Below are positions 1 through 8,144 of a DNA stretch of 43,346 nt, one piece after another. Under the pieces are notes generated by a model, which did not search any database, was not told the DNA's origin, and was given only the letters and a program-made list of their open reading frames with translations. This DNA is from an uncultured Flavobacteriales bacterium (lineage in GTDB: Bacteria > Bacteroidota > Bacteroidia > Flavobacteriales_D > Sanyastnellaceae), in contig CAJQJX010000071.1 of assembly GCA_905478795.1 (NCBI GenBank), positions 1 to 43,346 of the forward strand, read 5' to 3'. The translations under genes and the position numbers were made by a program. Each line of letters opens with the position of its first letter. Position 1 is the first letter of the stretch.

Positions 1-554
1 CGGCGGTAACTCTCAATGGCAAAATCGTCTTGTTCCTCGCGGGAGACACTGTGTTTGGTGGCGCACAATTCAGCGCACAGCCCCATATGTTGCGCGTTGT
101 AGACGTCGGTTAATCCATCGAGCACCATGCCGTCAACTGCCTTGATGTTGCCGAGCTTGATGCCTGCCCTTCCATGGAGATAATGCGGGACTTGCGACAT
201 GTTTTCCATGCCTCCGGCGACTACAATGTCGGCGTCACCGACTGCGATGGCATTGGCAGCCATGTGGATGGCCTTCATCCCTGAAGAACACACCTTATTG
301 ACTGTGGTACATGGTACGGTGTCGGAAATGCCGGCACCCATGGAAGCTTGGCGGGCTGGGGCCTGGCCCAATCCTGCCTGTAAGACATTGCCCATGATGA
401 CCTCTTGGACATCTGCCCCAGTGATCCCTGCGGATTCCATGGCGGCTTGGATGGCGATGGACCCCAACTTGGTGGCGGGGACGGAAGACAGGGCTCCCAG
501 AAACGAGCCCATCGGAGTGCGACGGGCGGATGCGATAACGACTGCTCTGCTCAT
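1..554 (-). CDS. Acetyl-CoA C-acetyltransferase (thiolase), 3' part outside window
   Basis: N-terminal 184 residues of a thiolase; the gene continues past the left edge. Thiolases condense or cleave acyl-CoA in fatty-acid and acetoacetyl-CoA metabolism in the cytoplasm. The translation starts [18 protein letters not shown], typical of the family, and carries the acylation site [10 protein letters not shown] with the nucleophilic cysteine at residue 89, followed by the AGGMENMS motif. The start at 554 is fixed by homology to the family N-terminus, and a TATCTTTG promoter-like element lies 20 nt upstream. Whether it acts in biosynthesis (AtoB-like) or in beta-oxidation (FadA-like) cannot be decided from this fragment. 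The His and second Cys active-site motifs would lie outside the window. Confidence 0.93.
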   Translation of the reverse strand, partial: MSRAVVIASARRTPMGSFLGALSSVPATKLGSIAIQAAMESAGITGADVQEVIMGNVLQAGLGQAPARQASMGAGISDTVPCTTVNKVCSSGMKAIHMAANAIAVGDADIVVAGGMENMSQVPHYLHGRAGIKLGNIKAVDGMVLDGLTDVYNAQHMGLCAELCATKHSVSREEQDDFAIESYR

Positions 555-574
555 TTCAGATGTTTAGCGTGTTG

Positions 575-582
575 CAAAGATA
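575..582 (-). promoter_or_regulatory. -7 promoter element of the thiolase gene
   Basis: Minus-strand TATCTTTG matches the Bacteroidota -7 consensus TAnnTTTG and lies 20 nt before the thiolase ATG. A TTCG that could act as a weak -33 element (603-606 on the minus strand) lies 20 nt further upstream. Sequence match only. Confidence 0.5.
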
Positions 583-760
583 CCAAGTAGACCCACCCAT
601 TGCGAAGGCGCGTTTTGACGTTCGTTGGCACTGATTCTGAGCAAACAGGGTGGGTGCCATCAACTTTTGGCACGGTAGTTGAATTAAACCATATAGCTGA
701 AAGCAGCGACATAATGGTTCATGATGCCGATTTGAGACCGGCATTGATTTGGTTAAGGTA
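583..760. other. Intergenic stretch with several small inverted repeats
   Basis: No convincing gene. TGGCAC (626-631) can pair with GTGCCA (654-659), which can instead pair with TGGCAC (668-673), so two hairpins compete. A third, ATGCCG/CGGCAT, lies at 724-744, and the strong hairpin at 761-788 follows. This could be the 3' UTR of the pseudouridine synthase gene, a small RNA, or chance. Confidence 0.3.
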
Positions 761-788
761 GAAGCGCTCCGAAACGTCGGGGCGCTTC
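761..788 (-). terminator. Hairpin at the 3' end of the pseudouridine synthase gene
   Basis: An 11-bp stem, GAAGCGCTCCG with CGGGGCGCTTC including one G-U pair, and a 6-nt loop. It touches the stop codon of the gene at 789. The T-rich flank is on the plus-strand side (TTATTT), so it may instead terminate a plus-strand transcript; orientation is uncertain. Confidence 0.5.
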
Positions 789-1685
789 TTATTTCACCAC
801 CCTGAGAAACTCTTTGGGTACGCGGGTTTTGATCTCCCACATGGCATCCAATTCAGAATCGGTCAAGACCATTCTAAACAGGTGCACTCCCTGACGACCC
901 AGCGGGTCTGGCGCATCTGCACCCAATCCACACACCATGCAGTTGTGGTGGCGCAATCCTGGTAAAATTTCACTGATGTCCTGCAGGCCGGCTTTCACCT
1001 TGAGGATGGTGAACCGCCCTCCTGACCGCATGCGGCGGAATTCGAACTTCTTGGAGGAGTACTTCTCCCCCGGCTTTTTGCGGGCGCTGAACTCTCCATC
1101 TTCATCGATTTCACCGTGCAGCAGCAAATAGCTTTCAAACTGCTGGGTGTGCCAACTTTCTTGGAGCCGTTTCCGCAAGCCCATATCGCGGACAACCACA
1201 GCAATTCCGCTGCTGTCCTTGTCCATCATATTGACAAAATGCACGGCCCTTTCTGGATGGCCGCTTGCAAGGTCTCTGGCAACCAAGTATTCCTTGACCC
1301 GGGTAAAACTGGTGTCTACCCGAGGATTTGGCGATGCCAAAATCCAACCGGCCGGCTTGAGGTAACAGAAGATGTCGTCATCTTCATAGAGTACTTCGAA
1401 CGGCAAGTCGTCATCTGGACGAATGGACTTGGTCGCATTTGCCGGTTCTGACTTGCGCGCCTCCTTTTCTTCCGGAACGGAAATTTCTTGGCCAACGGGG
1501 ATGACCAAGGAAGGGATTTTAACCACTTCACCCTCCACCCTCACGGCCCCACCTTTGATGAGATTGCGTGAAGCTGTTGTGCTGCGCAATCCGAGTTCTG
1601 AGCGGACCAAAGCGTGCAAAGGGCCTTCAATTTCTGAAGACCAACGGCGAATGTTGATTTTAGGACGGGGAGTTCGTGCTGCCAT
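789..1685 (-). CDS. RluA-family pseudouridine synthase-like protein, divergent catalytic motif
   Basis: A 298-residue protein with an N-terminal S4-like RNA-binding segment (about residues 20-75) and an RluA-type catalytic domain marked by YEDDDIFCYLKPAGW, which corresponds to the family's YEDDxLLVxNKPAG. RluA enzymes isomerise uridines in rRNA or tRNA; the catalytic motif is normally HRLDxxTSG. Here the equivalent reads VNMMDKDSSGIAV: the catalytic Asp and SSG are kept, but His and Arg are replaced by Asn and Met. I chose the ATG at 1685; a GTG at 1703 would add six residues. The stop of the upstream surface-protein gene is 27 nt away, so the two may be co-transcribed. Activity is uncertain because of the motif changes. 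Confidence 0.75.
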   Translation of the reverse strand: MAARTPRPKINIRRWSSEIEGPLHALVRSELGLRSTTASRNLIKGGAVRVEGEVVKIPSLVIPVGQEISVPEEKEARKSEPANATKSIRPDDDLPFEVLYEDDDIFCYLKPAGWILASPNPRVDTSFTRVKEYLVARDLASGHPERAVHFVNMMDKDSSGIAVVVRDMGLRKRLQESWHTQQFESYLLLHGEIDEDGEFSARKKPGEKYSSKKFEFRRMRSGGRFTILKVKAGLQDISEILPGLRHHNCMVCGLGADAPDPLGRQGVHLFRMVLTDSELDAMWEIKTRVPKEFLRVVK

Positions 1686-1712
1686 AGCGGCTGCAAGATG
1701 CACCGGGATTCA

Positions 1713-4700
1713 TCATTCCTCGCAGGTTTGACCGTACAAAGCCAACAAAGCCAAGATGTCATTGGCAGAAACCGAGCCGTCGCCAGTAATGTCCACCGTG
1801 CATCCTGCTGAACACCCAAATTCAGCGAGGACGGTGAGAATGTCTGCAGCTCCGTAAAATCCGTCGCCGTCAAAGTCAGCAGGACATGGGGTGGTCCAGC
1901 AGTCCTGGTTGCAAGAGCCATCATCTTCAGATGCTGCAGGGTCAAAATTGCAGGCTGCTTGGTTCGTGCATCCCAATACGCCAGGAACAGGAAGGCAAAC
2001 TGTCCCCCCCACGCCAGTGCTAAAGCCAATGCCGACCGCATTGGTGTCGGTTACAGACCAAATGACCGCACCTGCCATTGAGGTTATGTTCAGTGCGCCC
2101 TGCATGCCACAATTGCCCCCTGAAAAACCATCGGCACCATTGTCATTCAATAGCACATCATAACAACCGTGAGCCAAGCACAAGGTGTCTAGTGTAGCCG
2201 CTTCGTTGGCAAAGTGCTGCCTGCGGTGCCAGATTGTGCCCCCGGTATCAGCCAATGCCCACGATGTTTCCATGGGGTGGCAATCCGCCGTGGTGGTCAC
2301 GACAACGGAGCCCGTTCCGATGCGGTGCTCCCAAGGGATACCCAACACATCGTTCTCGGAGACGGCATCTACGCCACTGGTGAGCTCGCCGTCAGACAAG
2401 CTGCCATGGAGGCCCACCACATCGATGATGCGCACAATAAGCTCGGTCTGATGGGCCACCGCGTCCCGTTCTGCATCAGCCCAAGAGAGCCTGGCTTCTC
2501 CATTTGGTGCCAACAACATGCCATACTGTACGGTGTCAGTGTGGTTCCATATCAGCGTAATGGCAGCCAGCGTGTCTTGTCCGGCATTTCTGACGGTTGC
2601 TGTCACATCCAATGGACCAGAGCAGGACGTTGCGCGGCAACCGTTGATTCCAATCACGGCAGCATCTCGGGCTGGTGGTGTGAACAATGGGGCGCGCCAC
2701 AGACCACTTCCATAAGTGGCCAAGAGCAATTCTCCGGAGGAAGTACGGATACCGAGGTCGCTGCAGATGACTTCGGGAAGCCCTGATTTGTAGGGCGTCC
2801 ACACTGCAGAACCTGTGGTAAGGACATAGACACCCGCATCGGTTCCCGCATAGAGGTCGCCGCTTGTCTCATGCCGGGCCAATGTGTTTACAGGAATGGC
2901 GGGCAACCCCTCGCCTACATCCGTCCAGGATGCGCCACCATCCAATGTTTGCCACAACCGTTGGCCATCGACATAACCACCAAACGCGACCCAATAGACC
3001 TCTGCATTGGTATGGTCAATGACGATGTCTTGGACAGGCAAGCCTGGAAGGCCGACCAAGGGCGTCCAATTTTGGAGGTTCTGGGTGATAAAGGCCAAGC
3101 TTCCCCGTGCTACGATTGCGGTGCTGTCATTGGAAGGTGCCAATGCGAGCACTTCCATCTCGGCACCTGGTAACGCGTCTGTTTCTTGCCATGTAGCGCC
3201 CAGATCATCGGTCCAATAGAGCCTGTGCTTGGCAACAAACACCCGGTCAGCATTTGATGGTGAGTACGACATGGGAGTGTTCCAGTCGCCCTTTTCATCG
3301 ACCCCCTCTCCATTGCTTGCGACCCAGGGCTCCCATGTCCACCCGCCGTCCAGAGATCGGTGGGATTTCCCAAAATACTCCGAGGCGATGAGCGTGTCAG
3401 GTTCGTTGGGGTCAATGAGGCAATGGAAACCGTCTGCCCCCAATACCTGAGCATGTACCTGGTCTTTCAATAGGTTGACTCCATTGTCTTGCCACCCTGA
3501 AATCAGCTGGTCAGGCCTGCTGTTGGCAAAGCCGAGCTTGTAAATCTGCCCTACGTCCAAGCCCTCGCACAGGCTTTGAAAACCAATGGATGATTTGCGC
3601 GATACCCCCCCGTCATGTGCGCTCACCCATTGGCTGCTGCCGGGAATAAAGGAAATCGCATGGTGGTCTGCATGAACAAAGTCGGCGTCTTGCTCTCCAT
3701 ACCAGTGACCTATGCAGTCCCAGTTCCCTCCTCCATCGTGGGATTCCCACAGGTTCACGCCGCCTGCGATGATGTGCTGATCATCCAGAGGGTCAATGGC
3801 CAGCGCCAAGTCGTAAAAACCTTGGCCGCCGAAATCAGCACCCGTGTAGGTCCATCCTAACAGATTGGGCAGTTCAGGAATCTCTGTGAACGTCTGCCCG
3901 CTGTCTTGGCTCACATAGAAGCCTTGAAGTCCTTGAGAGCCAGTCCTTGCAGCAATGGCTGCTACCAATGATGGGTTGGAGGATGAAGCTGACAAGGTGT
4001 ACCTACTCACTGAAAATGCAGAAGGCAAACCTTGGACGGAGCTCCAGTTCCTTCCCCCGTCTTCAGAACGCAGTAGTGTCCCTGGTCGCATGGCTGCATG
4101 CCAAATCGCAGAATCTCCTGGTTGCGGGATCAAGTCGGAACAGATGCCCTGTTGGGTCAACGTGAAGGATGCCCCATTGTCCTCGCTCAACCAAATGCCA
4201 TCGCTTGTGGCGGCCAAAATGTGTTCAGGCGCTCCCCATTTTCTGTGAACCCGACTGCAAGTGGCCGCTTCGGAAAGTTCAAAAGTGAGTCCTGTAGTGG
4301 TCCAAGTTTGGCCCAAGTCGTTCGTAGACATGAGCCCGACACCGTAGGCGCTGCCAAAATCTGAATCTCCTGTGGCGGCTAAAATGTTGTTGGGGTCATC
4401 TGGATGCATGGCGATATCCGACACCCCCATTCCTGCCCAGTCTTGGGTCCCCATGATGTTCCAATGCGTCCCTGAATCCGTGGACCTCCAGAGGCCACCG
4501 CTGGGTGCACATGCATACCACACCGCAGTGTCTTGGGGGTCGACCACTACGCGGTTAACACGACCTGCACCCCCCACGAGCGGAGCGCCAGTCGGGACCG
4601 CCTTTTGCCACATCGATCCAGTTTCGTTTGTTCGGGCAGACCTGCCTGCTCGTTCCCATTGTGTGGCCTCCCAAACGGAGGCGGATTTAAAGGATGTAGC

Positions 4701-4958
4701 GCCTTCAAAAGCAAAACGCGCTGTGGCAAAATGCCTCCAGCGCATGAATGGTTTAAAGCCCTTTCCTCTTTGGGGGATGCTGTCTGCCCAAGTGGAATCA
4801 AAAGAAGTGAATGCAGCGTTCCAATCTGCTTGGGGCAGGGTTCCCGCGCTCCAATCCTGAGCGCAGACTGTGGACAGTGACCACATCAAGATGCAACATG
4901 CCATGACGGGCTTGTATACGGGCCTGAGGGCCCCCCGGTGATTGGGGAAGCGGAGCAT
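1713..4958 (-). CDS. Secreted Asp-box beta-propeller protein with Cys repeat and dockerin-like C-terminus
   Basis: A 1081-residue exported protein. The N-terminus has basic residues followed by a hydrophobic stretch ending in VCAQ, a plausible signal peptide. Residues about 110-770 hold at least nine Asp boxes (S-x-D-x-G-x-T-W type, e.g. STDSGTHWNI, SEDGGRNWSS, TLDGGASWTD), as in sortilin/Vps10 and BNR-type propellers. A CARDB-like segment and a Cys-containing beta domain (GCYDVLLNDNGADGFSGG) follow. At residue 997 there is a single C-x4-ACNFD-type repeat, and from 1025 to the end a two-lobed dockerin-like module ending LYGQTCEE. A GTG at 4988 is an alternative start. The ligand of the propeller is unknown. 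Confidence is high for architecture, low for role. Confidence 0.8.
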   Translation of the reverse strand: MLRFPNHRGALRPVYKPVMACCILMWSLSTVCAQDWSAGTLPQADWNAAFTSFDSTWADSIPQRGKGFKPFMRWRHFATARFAFEGATSFKSASVWEATQWERAGRSARTNETGSMWQKAVPTGAPLVGGAGRVNRVVVDPQDTAVWYACAPSGGLWRSTDSGTHWNIMGTQDWAGMGVSDIAMHPDDPNNILAATGDSDFGSAYGVGLMSTNDLGQTWTTTGLTFELSEAATCSRVHRKWGAPEHILAATSDGIWLSEDNGASFTLTQQGICSDLIPQPGDSAIWHAAMRPGTLLRSEDGGRNWSSVQGLPSAFSVSRYTLSASSSNPSLVAAIAARTGSQGLQGFYVSQDSGQTFTEIPELPNLLGWTYTGADFGGQGFYDLALAIDPLDDQHIIAGGVNLWESHDGGGNWDCIGHWYGEQDADFVHADHHAISFIPGSSQWVSAHDGGVSRKSSIGFQSLCEGLDVGQIYKLGFANSRPDQLISGWQDNGVNLLKDQVHAQVLGADGFHCLIDPNEPDTLIASEYFGKSHRSLDGGWTWEPWVASNGEGVDEKGDWNTPMSYSPSNADRVFVAKHRLYWTDDLGATWQETDALPGAEMEVLALAPSNDSTAIVARGSLAFITQNLQNWTPLVGLPGLPVQDIVIDHTNAEVYWVAFGGYVDGQRLWQTLDGGASWTDVGEGLPAIPVNTLARHETSGDLYAGTDAGVYVLTTGSAVWTPYKSGLPEVICSDLGIRTSSGELLLATYGSGLWRAPLFTPPARDAAVIGINGCRATSCSGPLDVTATVRNAGQDTLAAITLIWNHTDTVQYGMLLAPNGEARLSWADAERDAVAHQTELIVRIIDVVGLHGSLSDGELTSGVDAVSENDVLGIPWEHRIGTGSVVVTTTADCHPMETSWALADTGGTIWHRRQHFANEAATLDTLCLAHGCYDVLLNDNGADGFSGGNCGMQGALNITSMAGAVIWSVTDTNAVGIGFSTGVGGTVCLPVPGVLGCTNQAACNFDPAASEDDGSCNQDCWTTPCPADFDGDGFYGAADILTVLAEFGCSAGCTVDITGDGSVSANDILALLALYGQTCEE

Positions 4959-5008
4959 CTGGGTTTTGGTCGCCACTTGAAGGTGCACCCGTTTGCAGCG
5001 GGTTGCCG

Positions 5009-5038
5009 CCCCAAGGGCTCAAGTGGAAGCCCTTGGGG
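5009..5038 (-). terminator. Terminator of the 982-aa beta-helix protein gene
   Basis: A perfect 11-bp stem, CCCCAAGGGCT with AGCCCTTGGGG, and an 8-nt loop, 18 nt past the stop codon at 5056. There is no T-tract on the minus strand, so it may act as an mRNA 3'-end hairpin rather than a classic intrinsic terminator. Confidence 0.65.
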
Positions 5039-5055
5039 TGGTTAAAGTCGTTGAT

Positions 5056-8004
5056 TTAGTTTGGACAGGGCAAACCAAAGGTGGACAGAGCAATCAAAAT
5101 GTCGCCGGCGGCCACCATGCCATCGAAATTGAGGTCTTGGTCACCACAATCAGTTTGGCATCCAAATGCGGCCAGCATCATGAGGATATCGACAGCTCCG
5201 CGCAATCCATCTTCGTTGAAGTCCCCAGGACAAGAAGGCTCATATTCGTCGCAGATGCCATTCTCATTGGCGTCATTTACGCAACGCCCCAAGCAGTCCA
5301 CAGTGGATACGCCATCCAATATCGCGTCGGGATACAAGTCCTCTGGAGCTGTGCAACTGCCATTGTCAAGGGTGGCAGTGGGGTTGTAATTGCAGTAATT
5401 CTCGTCGGTGCAGCCGGCGCAACTCGTGAACTCACATGAACTGTCGTCGTCAGTGGCATCTGCATCGAAATTGCAGGCGCCAGAATTGGTGCATCCCAAC
5501 AGCTCTTCTTCGTCACAAATGCCGTCACCATCGGCATCGTTCAAACAATTCTCAGTGCAATCGACGTAGGCCTTGTTGAACAGGTCTACCGGGAATTGGC
5601 AGGTTCCGTCATCGATCAATGCAGTTGGGTCATAATTGCAAGCATTCGAAGCGGCGCATCCCGAGCAGCTTGAGTAATCACAAGAACCATCGGACACCCA
5701 TGCATCTGCATTATGGTTGCAAGCCGCTGGGTTGATGCAACCGGCACATGAAGTGAAATCGCAGCTGCCGTCATCGAGGGTGGCTGTCCCCAAGAAGTTA
5801 CAAGCCCCTGGATCCATGCAGCCGCTCACCTCTTCCTCGTCGCAGACACCATTTAAATTCAGGTCGTTATAACAGGTCCCATCGCAGTCTACATGAGGCG
5901 ACGGATGCAGGTCTTGAATGAACAAGCATGTTTCGTTAGAAGCCTGGGTGAACACTGACTCAAAGTTGCAGGCCTCGCTGTTCATACATCCATAACAATC
6001 GAAGTTGCAGCTGCCATCTTCTATGTCTGCGTTGGCATTGTAGTTGCATGCTTGCGGAATGGTGCAGCCTTCAATCATGGCAATACCTGCCCTGTCTTCG
6101 CCAGATGTCGCCATGCCTTCACCCTCACAACTGGTGAAGTCACACGCCCCTACTTTGTAGAGTTCTGCATCGGGATCGTAGTTACAGGCAAAGCCCAATG
6201 GGCAAGCTGCACAACTGATGAAGTCACAGCTGCCGTCATCATAATTGGCTGACGCGTCAAAATTGCACGCTTTGGGCGAGGTACAGCCTTCATAGAGACA
6301 TCCGAAATTGATGTTCGCGCAAGCTTCGTAATTGTCGGCCGTTTGGTCAGTACACCCTGTGATCCGCAGCGCTGGAGAGAAGGTGTTGGCGTTGCACAAT
6401 TCGATTTGGCCGTCACGATCCACCCCGGAAACCTGCAGTTCTGAGTTTGAGAAAGTATTGTTCGCCAGGCTTGAAGCCAGGGGTGCTGTTTTTGTAAAAG
6501 CCACTTCGTGCAACTGCAAAGTGCAGTCAGTCATGGTAAAGGAATCTGTCGCTTCTCCTGCAGACAGGTTGACTGCATTTCCACCGGCATTTTCGAAGGC
6601 GCATGTTTGAACCAAGGTGACATCAGCTGTTGCAGCATCGTGGGCCACCTCCAATCCAGTAGCGTTCTCTTTGAACATGCTATTGGAAATGGTGAGGTTT
6701 CCTGAATGTTGAAGAACACCCTTGTGAAAGCCTGTCAGCTTAACGTCTTGGATGACGGTTGTTTTGCGTGAGATGACTCCACTGTTAAGAGCAGAACCAC
6801 TTCCAGACACGACACTGTTTTTCAGCGTGATGCCCTCAGCAGAAGCTGCTACGTTCAAGGCGTCACCAGCGCCGCTGTTGATTTTGACTCCGTCAATCAC
6901 GGGATGGCCTGCTGTGACAATGATGCCTGCAATCACAGATTCAACATCACGCTGGGATGCATCCGTGCCCGTTGAGCCGACATTGGCGCCGATTAAGTTC
7001 AGGCTGGTTCCTATTTCAATGGGGGCTGTGTCAAATGTGCCTGGCTCCACTTTGATGGTCGAATTGTCGTCGGCCACATTCACAGCACTTTGCACCGACA
7101 TGCCTGGGAAGACAATCATCTGTTGGGTGATCATGCTGTATGACACAAGGGTTTCAATCTCTGCACCCAATGCGGCAGCAATACTGCGTACGTCGTCATC
7201 GTGCACAAGAATGCACCCGGTAAGGTCATCGCCTGGTGCTTCCAAAACATGGTTGAATCCATCGGCGTTCATGCTGATTGGAAATCCTGTTCCAATACCA
7301 ACAGGGGCAATCACTGGGTCGATTTGAACCACAACACCTCCACCACCGAGTCCATTAGGGCCTCCTAAATCAAGTTCGCCAGTGAAAGAAATGCCGTTGA
7401 TCTCCTGATCATAATAGTTGGACTCCATCAGGGCGATGTCTCCAAATCCATTGTCACTGCTTGTGACGTTCTCAATGTGAACGTTCGAACATGTGCTTAA
7501 GGCAAGACCAAAGCCAATACTACTGCCACTTACATTGATGTTCTGTAACGTGTTGACGGAAGGACCAGTCAATCCGTTGAGGTCGATACAACTCTTGGTC
7601 GACTCGGAGACATCGATGTCTTGAAGTGTGAGTCCTGTGATTCCAGGTTCGCTGTGTATGGCGTAGGCGTTGTTTATCCCTCCACTTACAACGGTCAAGT
7701 CTTGGAGCGTGATGTTATCTGCAGAGAGGGTGATTCCCCAACCATCGGCCTCAGAGACATCAACAATAGTGGTCGCGTTTGGGTCTCCAGCCAGTGTGAG
7801 CGGTACAGATATGCTGACATGCTCGACAAACCGGGCTGCAGCCAATTGGATGAAGTCCCCTGAAGCGGCTTCCTGTACGGCATCCGAGATGTAGTCATAC
7901 TCTGCACCTGTGGTGACATTGGTGACAGGCGCAATGGGCTGCACTTGTGCATGGAGGCAAGGAACAGCCAGTGCAACAGTCAAGATGGTCAGTATTCGTA
8001 GCAT
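5056..8004 (-). CDS. Secreted beta-helix protein with 10 Cys-rich repeats and dockerin-like C-terminus
   Basis: A 982-residue protein. The signal peptide is MLRILTILTVALAVPCLHAQ. Residues about 30-545 form a right-handed parallel beta-helix (pectate-lyase-like) in two halves, each opening with an A-x-x-x-A-x-S/D-G-D-type coil; the second begins near MSVQSAVNVA. From Cys551 there are ten repeats of the C-x4-ACNYD-x5-DDGSC type. Units 5, 8 and 10 carry an insert with an EF-hand-like acidic loop such as DADGDGICDEEE. Residues 925-982 are a dockerin-like pair ending TFGLPCPN. It is a tandem paralogue of the 1518-aa neighbour; shared blocks include GITLQ/GITME, SxIDLNGL and GFGLALS. A cell-surface or extracellular adhesive role is inference; no catalytic residues are recognisable. 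Confidence 0.85.
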   Translation of the reverse strand: MLRILTILTVALAVPCLHAQVQPIAPVTNVTTGAEYDYISDAVQEAASGDFIQLAAARFVEHVSISVPLTLAGDPNATTIVDVSEADGWGITLSADNITLQDLTVVSGGINNAYAIHSEPGITGLTLQDIDVSESTKSCIDLNGLTGPSVNTLQNINVSGSSIGFGLALSTCSNVHIENVTSSDNGFGDIALMESNYYDQEINGISFTGELDLGGPNGLGGGGVVVQIDPVIAPVGIGTGFPISMNADGFNHVLEAPGDDLTGCILVHDDDVRSIAAALGAEIETLVSYSMITQQMIVFPGMSVQSAVNVADDNSTIKVEPGTFDTAPIEIGTSLNLIGANVGSTGTDASQRDVESVIAGIIVTAGHPVIDGVKINSGAGDALNVAASAEGITLKNSVVSGSGSALNSGVISRKTTVIQDVKLTGFHKGVLQHSGNLTISNSMFKENATGLEVAHDAATADVTLVQTCAFENAGGNAVNLSAGEATDSFTMTDCTLQLHEVAFTKTAPLASSLANNTFSNSELQVSGVDRDGQIELCNANTFSPALRITGCTDQTADNYEACANINFGCLYEGCTSPKACNFDASANYDDGSCDFISCAACPLGFACNYDPDAELYKVGACDFTSCEGEGMATSGEDRAGIAMIEGCTIPQACNYNANADIEDGSCNFDCYGCMNSEACNFESVFTQASNETCLFIQDLHPSPHVDCDGTCYNDLNLNGVCDEEEVSGCMDPGACNFLGTATLDDGSCDFTSCAGCINPAACNHNADAWVSDGSCDYSSCSGCAASNACNYDPTALIDDGTCQFPVDLFNKAYVDCTENCLNDADGDGICDEEELLGCTNSGACNFDADATDDDSSCEFTSCAGCTDENYCNYNPTATLDNGSCTAPEDLYPDAILDGVSTVDCLGRCVNDANENGICDEYEPSCPGDFNEDGLRGAVDILMMLAAFGCQTDCGDQDLNFDGMVAAGDILIALSTFGLPCPN
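5233..6354 (-). repeat. Array of 10 Cys-rich repeats
   Basis: Ten tandem protein repeats of about 25-50 residues within the 982-aa protein. Each starts C-x4-A-C-N-Y/F and ends D-G-S-C. Several are followed by F-T/I-S-C-A-G, giving four cysteines per unit. Long units add about 25 residues with a Ca-loop-like DxDxDGxCDxxE. Confidence 0.85.
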
Positions 8005-8023
8005 ATCATTATGATCTGAACTA

Positions 8024-8031
8024 CAAATATA
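8024..8031 (-). promoter_or_regulatory. -7 promoter element of the 982-aa beta-helix protein gene
   Basis: Minus-strand TATATTTG is a perfect TAnnTTTG match, 19 nt before the ATG at 8004. No clear TTTG -33 element is seen. With the terminator at 8101-8124 just upstream, it implies the two paralogues are transcribed separately. Confidence 0.55.
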
Positions 8032-8100
8032 GTCAATTGGTCGATACTTACACTTGTTAGAGCGGGCCTTTTAATAGGTTTCGTCGTTATCCCTAACAAA

Positions 8101-8124
8101 AAAGGGCCGCTGGTGCGGCCCTTT
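8101..8124 (-). terminator. Intrinsic terminator of the 1518-aa protein gene
   Basis: A perfect 10-bp stem, AAAGGGCCGC with GCGGCCCTTT, and loop TGGT. On the minus strand it is followed by a run of six Ts (plus-strand As at 8098-8103, partly within the stem). It lies 20 nt past the stop codon at 8145. Confidence 0.88.
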
Positions 8125-8144
8125 CAAAGTATAAATCAAGGTTC

